Assembly: GCA_947579665.1 (NCBI GenBank)
Contig: CANPUZ010000062.1
Span: 124,001-188,000, forward strand
Reading direction: 5' to 3'
Source: Sympetrum striolatum
Lineage: Eukaryota > Arthropoda > Insecta > Odonata > Libellulidae
Length of the DNA stretch: 64,000 bases
Shown here: piece after piece, positions 11,852-23,114 of the stretch
How positions within the stretch are numbered: the first letter of the stretch is position 1
How the letters are laid out: each line of letters begins with the position of its first letter
Notes under the pieces: model-generated
Seen by the model: the letters and a program-made list of their open reading frames with translations, nothing else
What the model was told of the DNA's origin: nothing
Databases searched by the model: none
Program-made: the position numbers and the translations under genes

Positions 11852-12174
11852 AAACTTACGTTTTTCCTGAATAGAAACTATAACACCTCTAATGATATCA
11901 TTTTTATGTGAAGCTAATAAAATTTGAAAGGATTTGTATATCTAGTACAACAATCATTTGCTAATATTTGTTGTTGCCGCTTTTACTATATAATTTTAGG
12001 TTTTCCGAGATTTAGTTCATAAATATGCATAATAATTGCCATAGTCTTCTTGTCACAACTTAAAACTAAAATAATTCTTAACTTAATTGCACCAAAAATA
12101 ATGTATTATGTCACAAAATATTCTTTTATATACTATACATAGCTTTCATTGACAGCCATCGGCAAGGAAGTCGC

Positions 12175-12212
12175 GTAGTAATGGGAAGGCCTGACGTGCC
12201 CATACGGGAACG
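12175..12212 (-). repeat. palindromic terminal motif, copy 2 (inverted)
   Basis: On the minus strand it reads CGTTCCCGTATGGGCACGTC then AGGCCTTCCCATTACTAC, nearly identical to copy 1 at 10,284, so the two form inverted repeats around piggyBac 2. Confidence 0.7.
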
Positions 12213-12546
12213 CAGCAATAAACAAAGTTATAACAACAACAAATAACCTCAATCTCTGCTCCATTTCATTTCTTTGGATAATTAAAACTTCATACTAAAG
12301 GTATACAAGCAAAAGAGTACTTTAAATTAAAAACAGTAAAACTTATAAAAATTAGTTACCAGAAGGATCCATCTCAAAATTTCCCTGTTTTTCGAAAAAT
12401 CACAAAAAATATTTCCCTTGACTTAAATGCACCAAAACTCAAATGAAACTAAGCTTTGGACCCTCTTAGCTCACAAAATATCGTTTACTGACCATTTTAT
12501 GACACTCAAGATATTGTTTAGCTACCTAGAGAACGTAGCTGCAGTC

Positions 12547-12583
12547 CGTTCCCATATGGGAACGTCAGTCCTTTACGGGTTAA
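12547..12583 (+). repeat. palindromic terminal motif, copy 3, ending in TTAA
   Basis: CGTTCCCATATGGGAACGTC then AGTCCTTTACGGGTTAA. GTTCCCATATGGGAAC is a perfect 16-bp palindrome. The end TTTACGGG|TTAA has the expected form of a piggyBac terminus (CCC... next to TTAA). Confidence 0.7.
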
Positions 12584-13253
12584 AGTGCCGTAGGCACCGC
12601 ATACACGCACTGTTGACGAATTTGATAATTATTACAATGAAAAATTACTGCCATTGTCCATGTAGAATTTTATTTATCCTTGTTTCGCGGAGCGCTCAGC
12701 CCGCTTATCTCCCCAAGAAAGTGCAGGGGAGGGGGTGGAAAAAGCGTGCGCGGTTGCCTCAGGAAAATAGTCTTGATATCTTCATTGCGTCGATGGCTGA
12801 TTCTCATTCATTGCCACGAACTGATGACGCTTTCTTTAGAACGTCCGTTCTTTTTTCCGATGAATATTAGTTTGATGACGCAAAATGGAGTAAATAAATT
12901 TTAAGAGCTAAATTATATTTAATATAAATCTGATTTAAGTGTGAATTTTATCAATCATTTAAGTCAAAGAGCATCTGAAAGTGGATTTCTTATCAATATT
13001 ATGTCATTAGGACGAATTCATTCCTACAAGCATGGTTATTTAATAGGATCTGAAAAATGTCAATCATTCGCTTAACACTAGAAGGACGGAGGTGGTCATT
13101 TGACCACTTTTCAGAGTTTGACATCAAAATTTCTTTAGTAAAATACCTCCGATTTTTTTGAAACTTTTTGACTTTGTTTATTACTATCCCAAAATTTGTG
13201 TTAAGTATTAAAATATTTTTTTTCACTTTTAGGTTAAATTTTATATCAAAATA

Positions 13254-14138
13254 TACCTAGAAGGACGGGAGGTGGTCATTTGACCACCTACTTTTAAAAT
13301 TCGTAATTAAATACTTTCATGCTTCTCAAAGACCTGAATTTTGCGTACCTTCTACATTTGACCATTACACAAGTTCTAATAACATTTTTTTCCCCGTAAT
13401 TTGTTTAAATTTTAATTAATTAAACAAAATGTTGACCTATGTCCTAAATCTGCAGAATTTCATATTCTAGAATATTTAATCTATTTATACTGAACCAATG
13501 AAACTCATATTTTCGGAATAAGTGGAAGAAGGTCCGAATTGTTGATAAAAGTCAGTCACGTTACCCCAAGATTGTTATGCTATCTGACGGAAACCATATA
13601 AAACCACTCGTTCGTGCCTCGGAAAAAACCTCAATCAAATACGATGGCGGAACAATTTTTCAAATTTCGTCCTGAAAATTTCCTTATGGTGTTTTTATCA
13701 ATGCCAAATCAATGTATAATATTTAAAAATTCTTAAAACAATTTTTAGCAGGGTTGCCAACATATTGGTTTTATCATTATATAATGTTCTTCCAATTTTT
13801 TTCTCTGGTAAATTTCAAACTGATATCTCAAGTTTATATTCAATCACCTTTTTTGAACAATTTGAATTAATTTTAAGGGTATTAACCTTATAAAACAGGG
13901 CTACCAATCGTTAGAACAGATCTCTAAACAGAGACTTTTGCGTTCGCAGTATAAATAGCTACAGATATATTTTGAGCACAGATTTGTTTCATGTAATTTG
14001 TCTAAACTCTTTGGGATCCCGAATTAGTTTATAAACTATAAAGAAGCAGTGTGACCAACATCTTCGGCTGTAAAGTGAAGGCAGCGATCAGACATTCATG
14101 GAAAACCTAGTAATTAATCATGCATTTATCGAGAATGG
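13254..14138 (+). repeat. long terminal inverted repeat, left arm of piggyBac 3
   Basis: The arm starts CCTAGAAGGACGGGAGGTGG with the palindrome GGTGGTCATTTGACCACC. It matches the reverse complement of 18,152-19,034 with only scattered differences. For example, GTGGAAGAAGG here is GTGGAATAAGG there, and CTATTTATACTGAACC is CTAATTATACTGAACC. Similarity fades past TTTATCGAGAATGG. No coding capacity is evident. Confidence 0.9.
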
Positions 14139-14441
14139 CCCTTTCTTACTCATATATTATTCGGTGCTTATCCTCTCTGTTGCTCGTTTTATTATTACAT
14201 ATTAAGTTGATATTTATTTTAGACTTACCTTAATACTTAAATCATTCTTCAAATGTTATTTCCTTCCATCATTCGGTATTTTACAATACATCCAAGTCAT
14301 TATAGAAACACTTGATCATCTTCGCAATGTAAGGTTTGAAATCATAATAAAGCTTCGCTATTGTTTTTACAAAGTAATATTTATTCCTTATTAGGTAATG
14401 GCGTAACATTTTTAAAATAAATGATAAGAGAGAATATCACT

Positions 14442-17087
14442 CTATGCTTCTAAGAGTACATCATTTTTTACCGCAGATTCTGCACATTGCCACTTTTGCA
14501 GAACATATTCCACAGTATATTTTTTACATTTTAGGCACAAATTATTGGATTTGTTATAACAACCAGGTGAGATCTGACACTATCTTCTTTTCTGCGGTCT
14601 TATTGGTGCACTTGCTTCCCCTGAAGAAATTCCCGACATTGCAAAGGAACATGAGGGTGATGGCTCTATCTCTAATGAGGTTCCAATCATTTCTAATATA
14701 AGTCTTTGAATATACTCCTTCCTGCTGAGTTTACGCCCAGTGGTTTCTTTGAATAGAACCCAGCTATTTATTGAGGCCAGGTCTAATATGTTAAAAAATA
14801 CATAAAAAATACATGTACTGGCCATCTCCTTGTAGCCGAACGAGTTGAATATTTCCGGCACATGCTATCCATTATATCTACTCCTACTTTGTTGTAGTTG
14901 TAAAACAAAATTGTATCTGGTTTCTTTTTTTCTGAGTCAGAAATCATCACGTCCTGATGCATCGTACTGATTAAAAGCACATTTTTATTTTTTTTGGCTT
15001 GGTAATTTGTTAAGCTGTGGCCAAGTCTATTTTTATAAACTCTAGTTGAGTATATTTCTTTGCTGTGATGAACCGAAGGAGGTAATTCTCTTCTATTCCT
15101 TCTTATCGTTCCAACCAATGAGATTTTGTTTTTTTTTTAGTTTTTCAGCGAGGCTGATTGAAGAGAAATAATTGTTGCATGTTATGTTGATACCGGAGTT
15201 TTTGAATGGCTCTGCTAACCGTAGCACAACATATTCCCCAAGAGTCTGCCTTGATCCCCTAGCGTCATCTTTTCCACAATAAGGAAATGCATTTAGGCAA
15301 TATTTAGACTTCACGTCTGCTAATACCCAGTACTTGATCCCAAACTTATCTGGCTTATTCGGCATGTATTGGATGAATGGGCATCGGCACTTCGTAGGAT
15401 ATAATTGTTCATCGGCCGTAACACTCTCGCCAGGGTTGTAGCAGGCTCGGGAGCTAGTTATAAATTTATTCCAAGGCTCAGAACCTAAAGCAAATTTTTC
15501 TTCTCTCAGAGCTTGACTCCGAGTTTCTCTGTGATCAAACCGTAAATGTTTCATTATGCTTAAGAATCGATCCCTATTCATAGTGCTGGAGAATATTTTA
15601 GATCCCCACGTTTAGTCCCAACAACTTTTTATTGACAAATGTCGTTGTCCCAATACGCCTCTAGCATATGTAAGAGCAATGAATTTCAAAAGTTCTTCCC
15701 TAGGTAAAGACCAATTAGCATCTTCAAGCTTCCCATGCTCCGTAGTACATTTTACAATGTTATCTAAAAGGGAGTCACTCACCAACAAATTGAATGCACT
15801 AAATGTTGATGCCTCTTGAATGTTCCTTTTGGCATAAGAAGTTGGTCCTGGAGCTAAATGCAATATGTTTTGCACTTTGAATCTTCCTGGTTGAGGTTGA
15901 TCAGCCAAAATCTCCAGCCACTCTGTTCCATCCGGAGCAGTTTCCCATTGTGCCGTTGGTTCTGGAGGATTACTGTCGATCGATTATGAAAATAATCATA
16001 TTAGTTTTGGCAATGAAAAATGTATTTGAATAGACTTAATTTCTTGGTATTAATCTATTGTGTAATAAATTCTTTAGCGAAAATATCCTCTGTATCAAAT
16101 AGACGGAATAAACGTATTGCGTCATAATAGCAATAATTGTAGATCATGATAAAGAAAAACCTGTGCATACTGACAGGTTTATAATGTATATTCGAGTTTG
16201 AATGTCAGTGGAAACTAACGCAGGAACCCTTGAGAAAAATATAAATGACGCCAAAAGTTTTGAAAGTATCATCCCATTTTAAACCATATAATGAACATTT
16301 TTGTTTTTATCTGGTTGGTATTCTATAAACCGAAGAAGGAAAAGAGTGTGTTATCTGGGCGTTTAATATAAATGACTGAAATTTAGTTAACATGAATTCT
16401 TAAAATCTTCAAAGAAGAACATAGTATTGAGACGAAGATCGTACTTTTATAACCATCTATTACTGAGAAAAGTTATTTTTACAAGACCGATATTAACTTT
16501 TTATTATAACATGTAAAATGAATTTTTTTTCATTTTTCGGTTAAATTATGCATGCTAATATTACATGAATATTTTTTCACAATTGCATTTACACTGCAAT
16601 AAATATAGCTTAAGGTTAGACACTAATTTCGCTCTACCTGAGGTAATCAACAACGTGGAAAGGAACAGTTTTTGCTCTATAAGATTACATTGATAAGTTA
16701 AGGTTTGGAGCTAACAGTTCTTCCTAGGAATTTCTAGTTTAGTTTTTTTTTAAACTTAGAACTTCAGTATACGTTATAAAAAACCGACAATTATTTGCAA
16801 ATATTACGGTTTGAGCAAATTACTTACATAAGCCATTAAAATTAACGAGCACTAAAATTGAAAGAAAGATTCACTTACCTGATAGAATCACTGCCACAAT
16901 CAATGGAGTCACTTCCCGATTCACTTCCAGTCTCTTCAATCTCAGGACCAGAGTCGTCGCTCCGATCACTGGCCAGTAAGTCCTCACTTCTGCTTGCAAA
17001 TTCCGCTTCACTTCCAGATTGATTTTCTTCTAAATCACGTAATTCGGCAAGAATCTCGTCCGAGGTACGGTTTCGTCTTGAGGCCAT
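14442..17087 (-). pseudogene. piggyBac-type transposase pseudogene 3 (one intron)
   Basis: Exon 1 (17,087-16,879) starts MASRRNRTSDEILAELRD, with an acidic Ser/Asp/Glu tail, and ends ATCAG|gtaagt. A 906-bp intron ends cgacag at 15,973, and exon 2 opens NPPEPTAQWETAPDGTEWLE in matching phase. Exon 2 has an in-frame stop at 15,612-15,614, then NRDRFLSIMKHLRFDHRE and the first catalytic block ESVTADEQLYPTKCRCPFIQ. The second block reads ITCNNYFSSISLAEKL, with Asn where the family has Asp. After a frameshift in an A10 run (~15,125) come SLVGTIRRNRRELPP and the third Asp block VGVDIMDSMCRKYS. A second frameshift near 14,800 leads to ILDLASINSWVLFKETTG. After another shift the zinc domain CYNKSNNLCLKCKKY ends at a TAG, 14,442-14,444. 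The transposase is inactive by several lesions. Confidence 0.9.
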
Positions 17088-18151
17088 TCGTATTATGTTT
17101 TTTGACGTTCTCTAACAAACAGCTGTGGATGTATCACTATGGAGACTCGCGGAGAGTCGCTCAATATGGAAGACACAGTGAAAGAGAGGTTGATGACAAA
17201 CGTTGTGTTCACCTCGAACAATGCAGTATTTCTGTGCGTAGCGCTTTCTTGGCGCTCCGAAAACGCTGCACTAATCCTTTCTCCCTAACTGTATGTGCGC
17301 TAAAGACGCCTCGGTGGGGTTGTGCTTATTTGAAACCATTGCATTTCAGTACGTGCCGAACGCGGGGAAAAGACCAGGTAGTGCCATAAATACGCACGCG
17401 TCTGGTTAGACGCACCCGATGGGTTTTGGATTTAGGCGGCTGTCGGTATCAGTTCACCCAGATGTCCGACCTCCCACCATGTGATTGTAAATACAGTTAC
17501 TCATAGCAGGGGGGAAAATACGAATGTTTCATTCAATCTTTGTTATACTACATGAATTAATTTCAGTCAACATGTTTTGTTGCGCTATAATATTACTTCC
17601 CTATGTAAGAACAGATGAAAAATATGGAACATAATGATATCAAAAAAAAACATGAAGATCACGACTTACATGCTAAATAAATTTTCTTTCTGAATCCATC
17701 TCTGTAAATTCCTGTGATTATTATATGAACATTTATATCAGTACATTCCGGGCAATTATTATTAGTTCATTAATTATGACAAGTATTATATTAAGAATTC
17801 TCTTCTTTCGCTTAAAGATCTATGGAATTCACATGCATCAAGGATAATTAGTAAATAAATAACTATATATGTAAAATAAATGTATTCAACCGATATGAAA
17901 ATATTTTTTCGGCTGTGTAACTTACGGAAACTGTAACAATTTCAAATATAAGAGGTTGCATATAAAGAATTCAAAATATTGTATCTAACTCATAACAGAA
18001 GCAAACAAATCCTAAAAGTTTATGTAAAGCGGGTCTAAATTTTTTTATGAAAAATGTTATGAGCTGAATAACAGCAGAAAAATGGTTATTGTTGTTGTTA
18101 CCCTTGTTTTGGTCGTTAACATTGCGTCAATGCATAAGATAGAAGATATTA
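17088..18151. other. 5' non-coding part of piggyBac 3
   Basis: This lies upstream of the minus-strand ATG at 17,087 and up to the right inverted-repeat arm. It includes a less AT-rich, CpG-containing patch (about 17,100-17,480) that could have held the promoter. The plus-strand frame 16,994-17,389 runs over the transposase start in antisense and is not a gene. Confidence 0.45.
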
Positions 18152-19034
18152 ATCCATTCTCGATAAATGAGATTGTCAGGTTTTCCATGAAGGTCTGATC
18201 GCTGCCTTCACTTTACAGCCGAAGATGTTGGTCACACTGCTTCTTTATAGTTTATAAACTAATTCGGGATCCCAAAGAGTTTAGACAAATTACATGAAAC
18301 AAATCTGTGCTCAAAATATATCTGTAGCTATTTATACTGCGAACGCAAAAGTCTCTGTTTAGAGATCTGTTCTAACGATTGGTAGCCCTGTTTTATAAGG
18401 TTAATACCCTTAAAATTAATTCAAATTGTTCAAAAAAGGTGATTGAATATAAACTTGAGATATCAGTTTGAAATTTACCAGAGAAAAAAATTGGAAGAAC
18501 ATTATATAATGATAAAACCAATATGTTGGCAACCCTGCTAAAAATTGTTTTAAGAATTTTTAAATATTATACATTGATTTGGCATTGATAAAAACACCAT
18601 AAGGAAATTTTCAGGACGAAATTTGAAAAATTGTTCCGCCATCGTATTTGATTGAGGTTTTTTCCGAGGCACGAACGAGTGGTTTTATATGGTTTCCGTC
18701 AGATAGCATAACAATCTTGGGGTAACGTGACTGACTTTTATCAACAATTCGGACCTTATTCCACTTATTCCGAAAATATGAGTTTCATTGGTTCAGTATA
18801 ATTAGATTAAATATTCTAGAATATGAAATTCTGCAGATTTAGGACATAGGTCAACATTTTGTTTAATTAATTAAAATTTAAACAAATTACGGGGAAAAAA
18901 ATGTTATTAGAACTTGTGTAATGGTCAAATGTAGAAGGTACGCAAAATTCAGGTCTTTGAGAAGCATGAAAGTATTTAATTACGAATTTTAAAAGTAGGT
19001 GGTCAAATGACCACCTCCCGTCCTTCTAGGTAGG
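18152..19034 (-). repeat. long terminal inverted repeat, right arm of piggyBac 3
   Basis: Reverse complement of 13,254-14,138 at very high identity. It ends outward with CCACCTCCCGTCCTTCTAGG, followed by a second short terminus (GAAACTCCCGTCCTCCTAG) and the TTAA. Confidence 0.9.
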
Positions 19035-19061
19035 CCGAAACTCCCGTCCTCCTAGTGTTAA

Positions 19062-19585
19062 CATCGATTTAATAAATCCATATTATAATGTTTACGTGAA
19101 AGTTAAGCCAGTGTTTGGGCTATTCATTTTATACAGAATTTTATGACTCAAAATCAGAAATCATTCTCCGAGTATTTCGGAAATTCGGGATAAGTTTCGA
19201 TAGAATTCCGTTGTACGCCAAATATTTAAAATCTTTCTCACCGTAAATGCATAACATACCGAAGCACGAGAAAGCGTTTACTTACAGCTCTGTGGAAGGT
19301 GGCAGTCCATCTGGTACCAGCTGCAGCATCGGCGGTCCTCGGTTCGCAATATTATCTTACTGAAGCGTGAGCAGACGATTTATAGAAGCTGCTCATATCA
19401 AGAGAAATTAACTTTCCTTTCCTAGGTTTGATTGTTTCATAATAATTTACATTAGCAGAAAATATTCTCATGGATATTCCCGGACCTTTCTATTAAAAAA
19501 TCACCAATTTTTACAAGTATTTATCTATCTATTATATATAGATGCTTCTCCGGATTCATTCATATATCATATATTCATATATATA
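19062..19585. other. spacer between piggyBac 3 and the satellite array
   Basis: AT-rich and mostly featureless. The exception is a short GC-rich island (19,286-19,359) with good minus-strand splice signals, discussed in the findings. The last ~70 bp are TATATA/ATTCAT microsatellite with one copy of the GATGCTTCTCCGGATTCATT spacer motif that recurs in the array. Confidence 0.45.
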
Positions 19586-20663
19586 TACGAGTAAAATGTA
19601 GCTTGCATACTGCAAGCAGATCGGCAATACTTATTTCATATCGGCATCATATCGCGACGGTCTTCAAAAGAAAAAAAAAGGATTGTAATATTTCTTACAC
19701 TTCGCTGAACTTTCATCGTCTGGCATCGAACCCGGGTCTTTCCGGTGATACTTACTATGCCGTACAATAAAAGATCACCATCTCTAACTATTTGTGAAAA
19801 TTCAAGCAGAAATATTGGCTACAACTGCCCCAAAGGACGTTCTAATTTTCACGAAAGTAAATGGCTCTCTGGATTCGAACCAAGGATAATCTTGGAAATC
19901 TAAAAGATGTTTCTGAAAGTTATTTATGATCTCTATCTATAAGCCGAATTTCAAGTTTCTATATTATAGGAAAAGGTTTCAAAATAATTCCTAAAAATCA
20001 GATCAACTTCTGATTGCAGAGACACCTGGTGTCGAACGCAGGAAATATTGTAAGCTGAGAATGCACAGTTTGATTTTTAAAGACATGTTCTTCTATCATG
20101 CAAAGTTTGAAGTCGATAGCTTGCCGGGAAGTACCTAAATTTTGTTTTCGTTATCTCCGTAAGAAATGCATTGAGAAGTGCAAATGGTCCTGTGGGATCG
20201 AACCAAGGACCATCAGCGGACATGTAAAATTTAATTATGAAATATATTCAACATATATATTCACGTGCCGAGTTTCAAGTATCCAAGTTATCGGGAAAGG
20301 ATCCAAAAAAAATCTTCAAATTCGCCGCAATGCATTTTAAACGGCCGATTTTTGCCCCAACCTAGCATCGAACTATGGTCCATATTCGGCGATGTCTTTT
20401 TGATTTTCGTTGGATATGCACGGCTTCTAGAGATACCTCGAATTTCAACTCTCTCCTTTTCCGGGAAGTGCCTCAAAAAAATTTTCGAAAATCCCCGCCA
20501 TGTATTCTTATGGGGAAAATCGCGACTTTGGGGCCCGCTGGAATCGAACCCATGACACTGAGGTTCAAAATCGCAATTTTTCTTGTAATTATACGTTATG
20601 GCCAATACGTCGTAAAAATTTCAAGTCAATGACGCTTGTGCTTTAGGCTGTGAATTAGTATCC
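19586..20663 (+). repeat. satellite unit 1
   Basis: Standard six-box unit (boxes near 19,735, 19,874, 20,032, 20,199, 20,367, 20,543). The fifth box (GCATCGAACTATGG) is of the ATGGTTCGATGC subtype. It is followed by (CTAT)n. Confidence 0.85.
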
Positions 20664-20689
20664 TATCTATCTATCTATCTATATGAATA

Positions 20690-21798
20690 TACGAGTAAAA
20701 TGTAGCTTGCATACTGCAAGCAGATCGACAACACTAATTTCATATCGGCATCATATACCGGGACGGACATCAAAAGAAAAAAAAAATTCAAAATATTCGT
20801 AGAATTCGCTGCAATTTAATCACCTGGCAGCGAACCCCGGTCTTCCTGGTGTACTTACTATGCAGCAAAATAGAAAATTACTATATCAAACTATGTGTGA
20901 AAATTCAAGCAAAACTATTAGGTGCAACTACCTCAAACGACGTCCTACTATTCACATACACTCCTTATTTGAGAAATTATAATGTGCTCTGGCATCGAAC
21001 CCAGGAACAGCATGGTCTTATCTGTTTTTTTTCTTAAACAAAGTGTTAATATACATCTTCCATCTAAGCAAGAGCTCCCTTACATATCGATAAATGCATA
21101 AAAAAATTATGAAAAGATACCCCATAGTATTATATATGGGTGATATTTTTACTGCCCGGCATCGAACCCGGGTCTTTCAGGCAATACTTTCTATGCAGCA
21201 CAACAGAAAAACACCATCTCTAACCGCGTATGCAAATTCAAGCAGAAATATTGGTTACAACTGCCTCAAATGACGTCCTACTTTTCCTTTATATTCCTTA
21301 TGAGAGAAACGTTATTTCCTTGGCTTCGAACCCAGGAACAGTACGGTCTTATAAAAATTTTTTTCTAAAACTTATTCGTACCATACATCTTCCAGCCAAG
21401 CACGAACATCCTATCATTTCGATAAGTGCATCTAAAAAAATAATGAAAAACGGCTCCCATGTATTTTAAAGGGCAGATCTTTGCATCGTCCTAGCATCGA
21501 ACCCAGGATAACTTTTGTAAAAGTCATTGATGTTTTCGAAAGTCCAAGACCATAAATATAGGCACCTTGAGTTTTACTTCTCTACCTATCCGGAAAGTAT
21601 TTTTTTTTAATTCCCGAAAATCACGGCAATGCATTCAAACGGGAAAAATCGGGACTTTGGGGCCCTCTGGAATCGAACCTATGACACTGAGGATCAAAGT
21701 CTCTTTTTTCCTGGGGGTTTCACGTTATGGCCAATATGTCATAAAAATTTCAGATCAATGACGCTTGTAGTTTAGGCTGTGAATTTGTATCCTATCTA
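20690..21798 (+). repeat. satellite unit 2, variant monomer order
   Basis: Boxes near 20,826, 20,993, 21,154, 21,327, 21,494 and 21,671. The second and fourth belong to a seventh monomer type (TTCGAACCCAGGAACAG... GTCTTAT), and the first and third are both of the CCGGGTTCGATGCC type, so monomers 1-2 appear duplicated and the usual monomers 2-4 are absent. The same rare type occurs in degenerate unit B (2172-2943). Confidence 0.8.
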
Positions 21799-21847
21799 TC
21801 TATATAGGTATATATATGAATGAATCCGGAGAAGCATCTATATCTAT

Positions 21848-22930
21848 TACGAGTAAAATGTAGCTTGCATACTGCAAGCAGATCGACAACACTAATTTCA
21901 TAACGGCATTATATCGGGACGGTCCCGGAAACAAAAAAAAGGATTGAAAATCTTCTTAAAATTCGCTTTAATTTAATCGTTTGGCATCAAACCCGGATCT
22001 TTTTGGTGAAATTTCTATGCAGCACATCAGAAGATCATCTTCTCTAAATACGTGTGAAAATTCAAGCAGAAATATTGGCTGCAACTGCCTGAAACGAAGA
22101 CCTACTTTTCACGAATGTTAATAGCTCTCTGGATTCGAACCAAGGACGATCTAGGAAATATAAAATCTGTTTTCGAAATTTATCTATAAGTTCTATATAT
22201 ATGCCGAATTTCAAGTTTTAATATTATTGGGAAGGGGCTTAAAATAATTGTTAAAAATCGGATCAGTGACTGATTGTAGAGACGCCTGGTGTCGAACCCT
22301 GGACGTATTGGAAGCTGTAAATGCACAAAATGACTTGCTAGAACTTGATCTAATTTCATACAAAGTTTGAAGTCGATATCCTACCGGGAAGTACCTAAAA
22401 TGTGTTTCCGTTATCCCCATAAGAAATGCATTGTGGAGTGCAAATGGCCCTCTGGGATCGAACCAAGGACCATCAGCGAATATATAAAATTTGATTATGA
22501 AATATATTTATGATTTCTGACCCCATGCCAAATTTCAAGTGTCCATGCATTCGGAAAGGGGTCCAAAAAAAATCTTAAAAATCGCCACAACACATTTTAA
22601 ACGGCCGATTTTTGCCCCGACCTAGCATCGAACCCAGGATATTTTCCGTAAAACTCATTTATGGTTTCGATAGATCATGTTCATATATATAGGCTCCTTG
22701 AGTTTTGATTCTCTACCTATCCGGGAAGTATTTTATTTTAATTCCCGAAAATCAAAGCAATGCATTTAAACGGGAAAAATCGGGACTTTGGGGCCCTCTG
22801 GAATCGAACCCATGAGACTGAGGTTCAAAATCGCAATTTTTCTACTGGTCACACGGTATGGCCAATAGGTGGTTAAAGTTTCGAATCAATGGGGCTAGTA
22901 GTTTAGGCTGTGAATTTGTATCCTATCTAT
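21848..22930 (+). repeat. satellite unit 3
   Basis: Standard six-box order. The first box is mutated to GGCATCAAACCCGG. It is followed by the densest cluster of hairpin spacers in the array. Confidence 0.85.
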
Positions 22931-23114
22931 CTATATCCCTATATATATGAATGAATCCGGAGAAGCATCTATATATATAATAGATATATAGATGCTTCTC
23001 CGGATTCATTCATATCTATTATATATAGATGCTTCTCCGGATTCATTCATGTATCCATATATCTATTATATATAGATGCTTCTCCGGATTCATTCATGTA
23101 TCCATATATATATA
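22931..23114. repeat. spacer cluster of four GATGCTTCTCCGG hairpin arms
   Basis: One copy of ATGAATGAATCCGGAGAAGC and three copies of its reverse complement GCTTCTCCGGATTCATTCAT are separated by ATCTATATATAATAGAT. Together they form near-perfect long palindromes. Single or paired copies of the same motif occur at most other unit junctions (for example 24,216, 25,346, 26,519, 29,867, 31,011, 33,246, 34,384, 35,535, 36,700, 38,935). Confidence 0.85.

Larger units (their letters stand above)
11852..13071. other. non-coding stretch with piggyBac-like ends
   Basis: It contains the second and third copies of the CCCATATGGG motif. No convincing gene is present: the frames at 12,427-12,870 and 12,680-12,904 overlap each other and carry no motifs. 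The segment 12,175-12,583 is bounded by oppositely oriented motif copies and could be a ~0.4-kb MITE. At 12,690-12,760 there is a short GC-rich patch. Confidence 0.4.
13072..19061. mobile_element. piggyBac element 3, TTAA-bounded, 5.99 kb
   Basis: TTAA at 13,072-13,075 is followed by CACTAGAAGGACGGAGG. At the right the inverse, CCGTCCTCCTAGTG, precedes TTAA at 19,058-19,061. Inside these ends lie long inverted repeats (13,254-14,138 and 18,152-19,034) and a minus-strand transposase pseudogene with one intron. The ends repeat internally: CTAGAAGGACGG followed by the palindrome GGTGGTCATTTGACCACC occurs at the outer left end in partial form and at both inner repeat ends. This is a complete but dead element. 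Confidence 0.9.

Noticed and set aside
12427..12904. Two overlapping plus-strand frames of 147 and 74 codons
   Set aside because: They overlap in different frames, one crosses the TTAA-ending piggyBac motif, and neither shows domain features.
16994..17389. Plus-strand 131-codon frame
   Set aside because: It runs antisense through the start of the piggyBac 3 transposase; the GC-richer leader explains the lack of stops.
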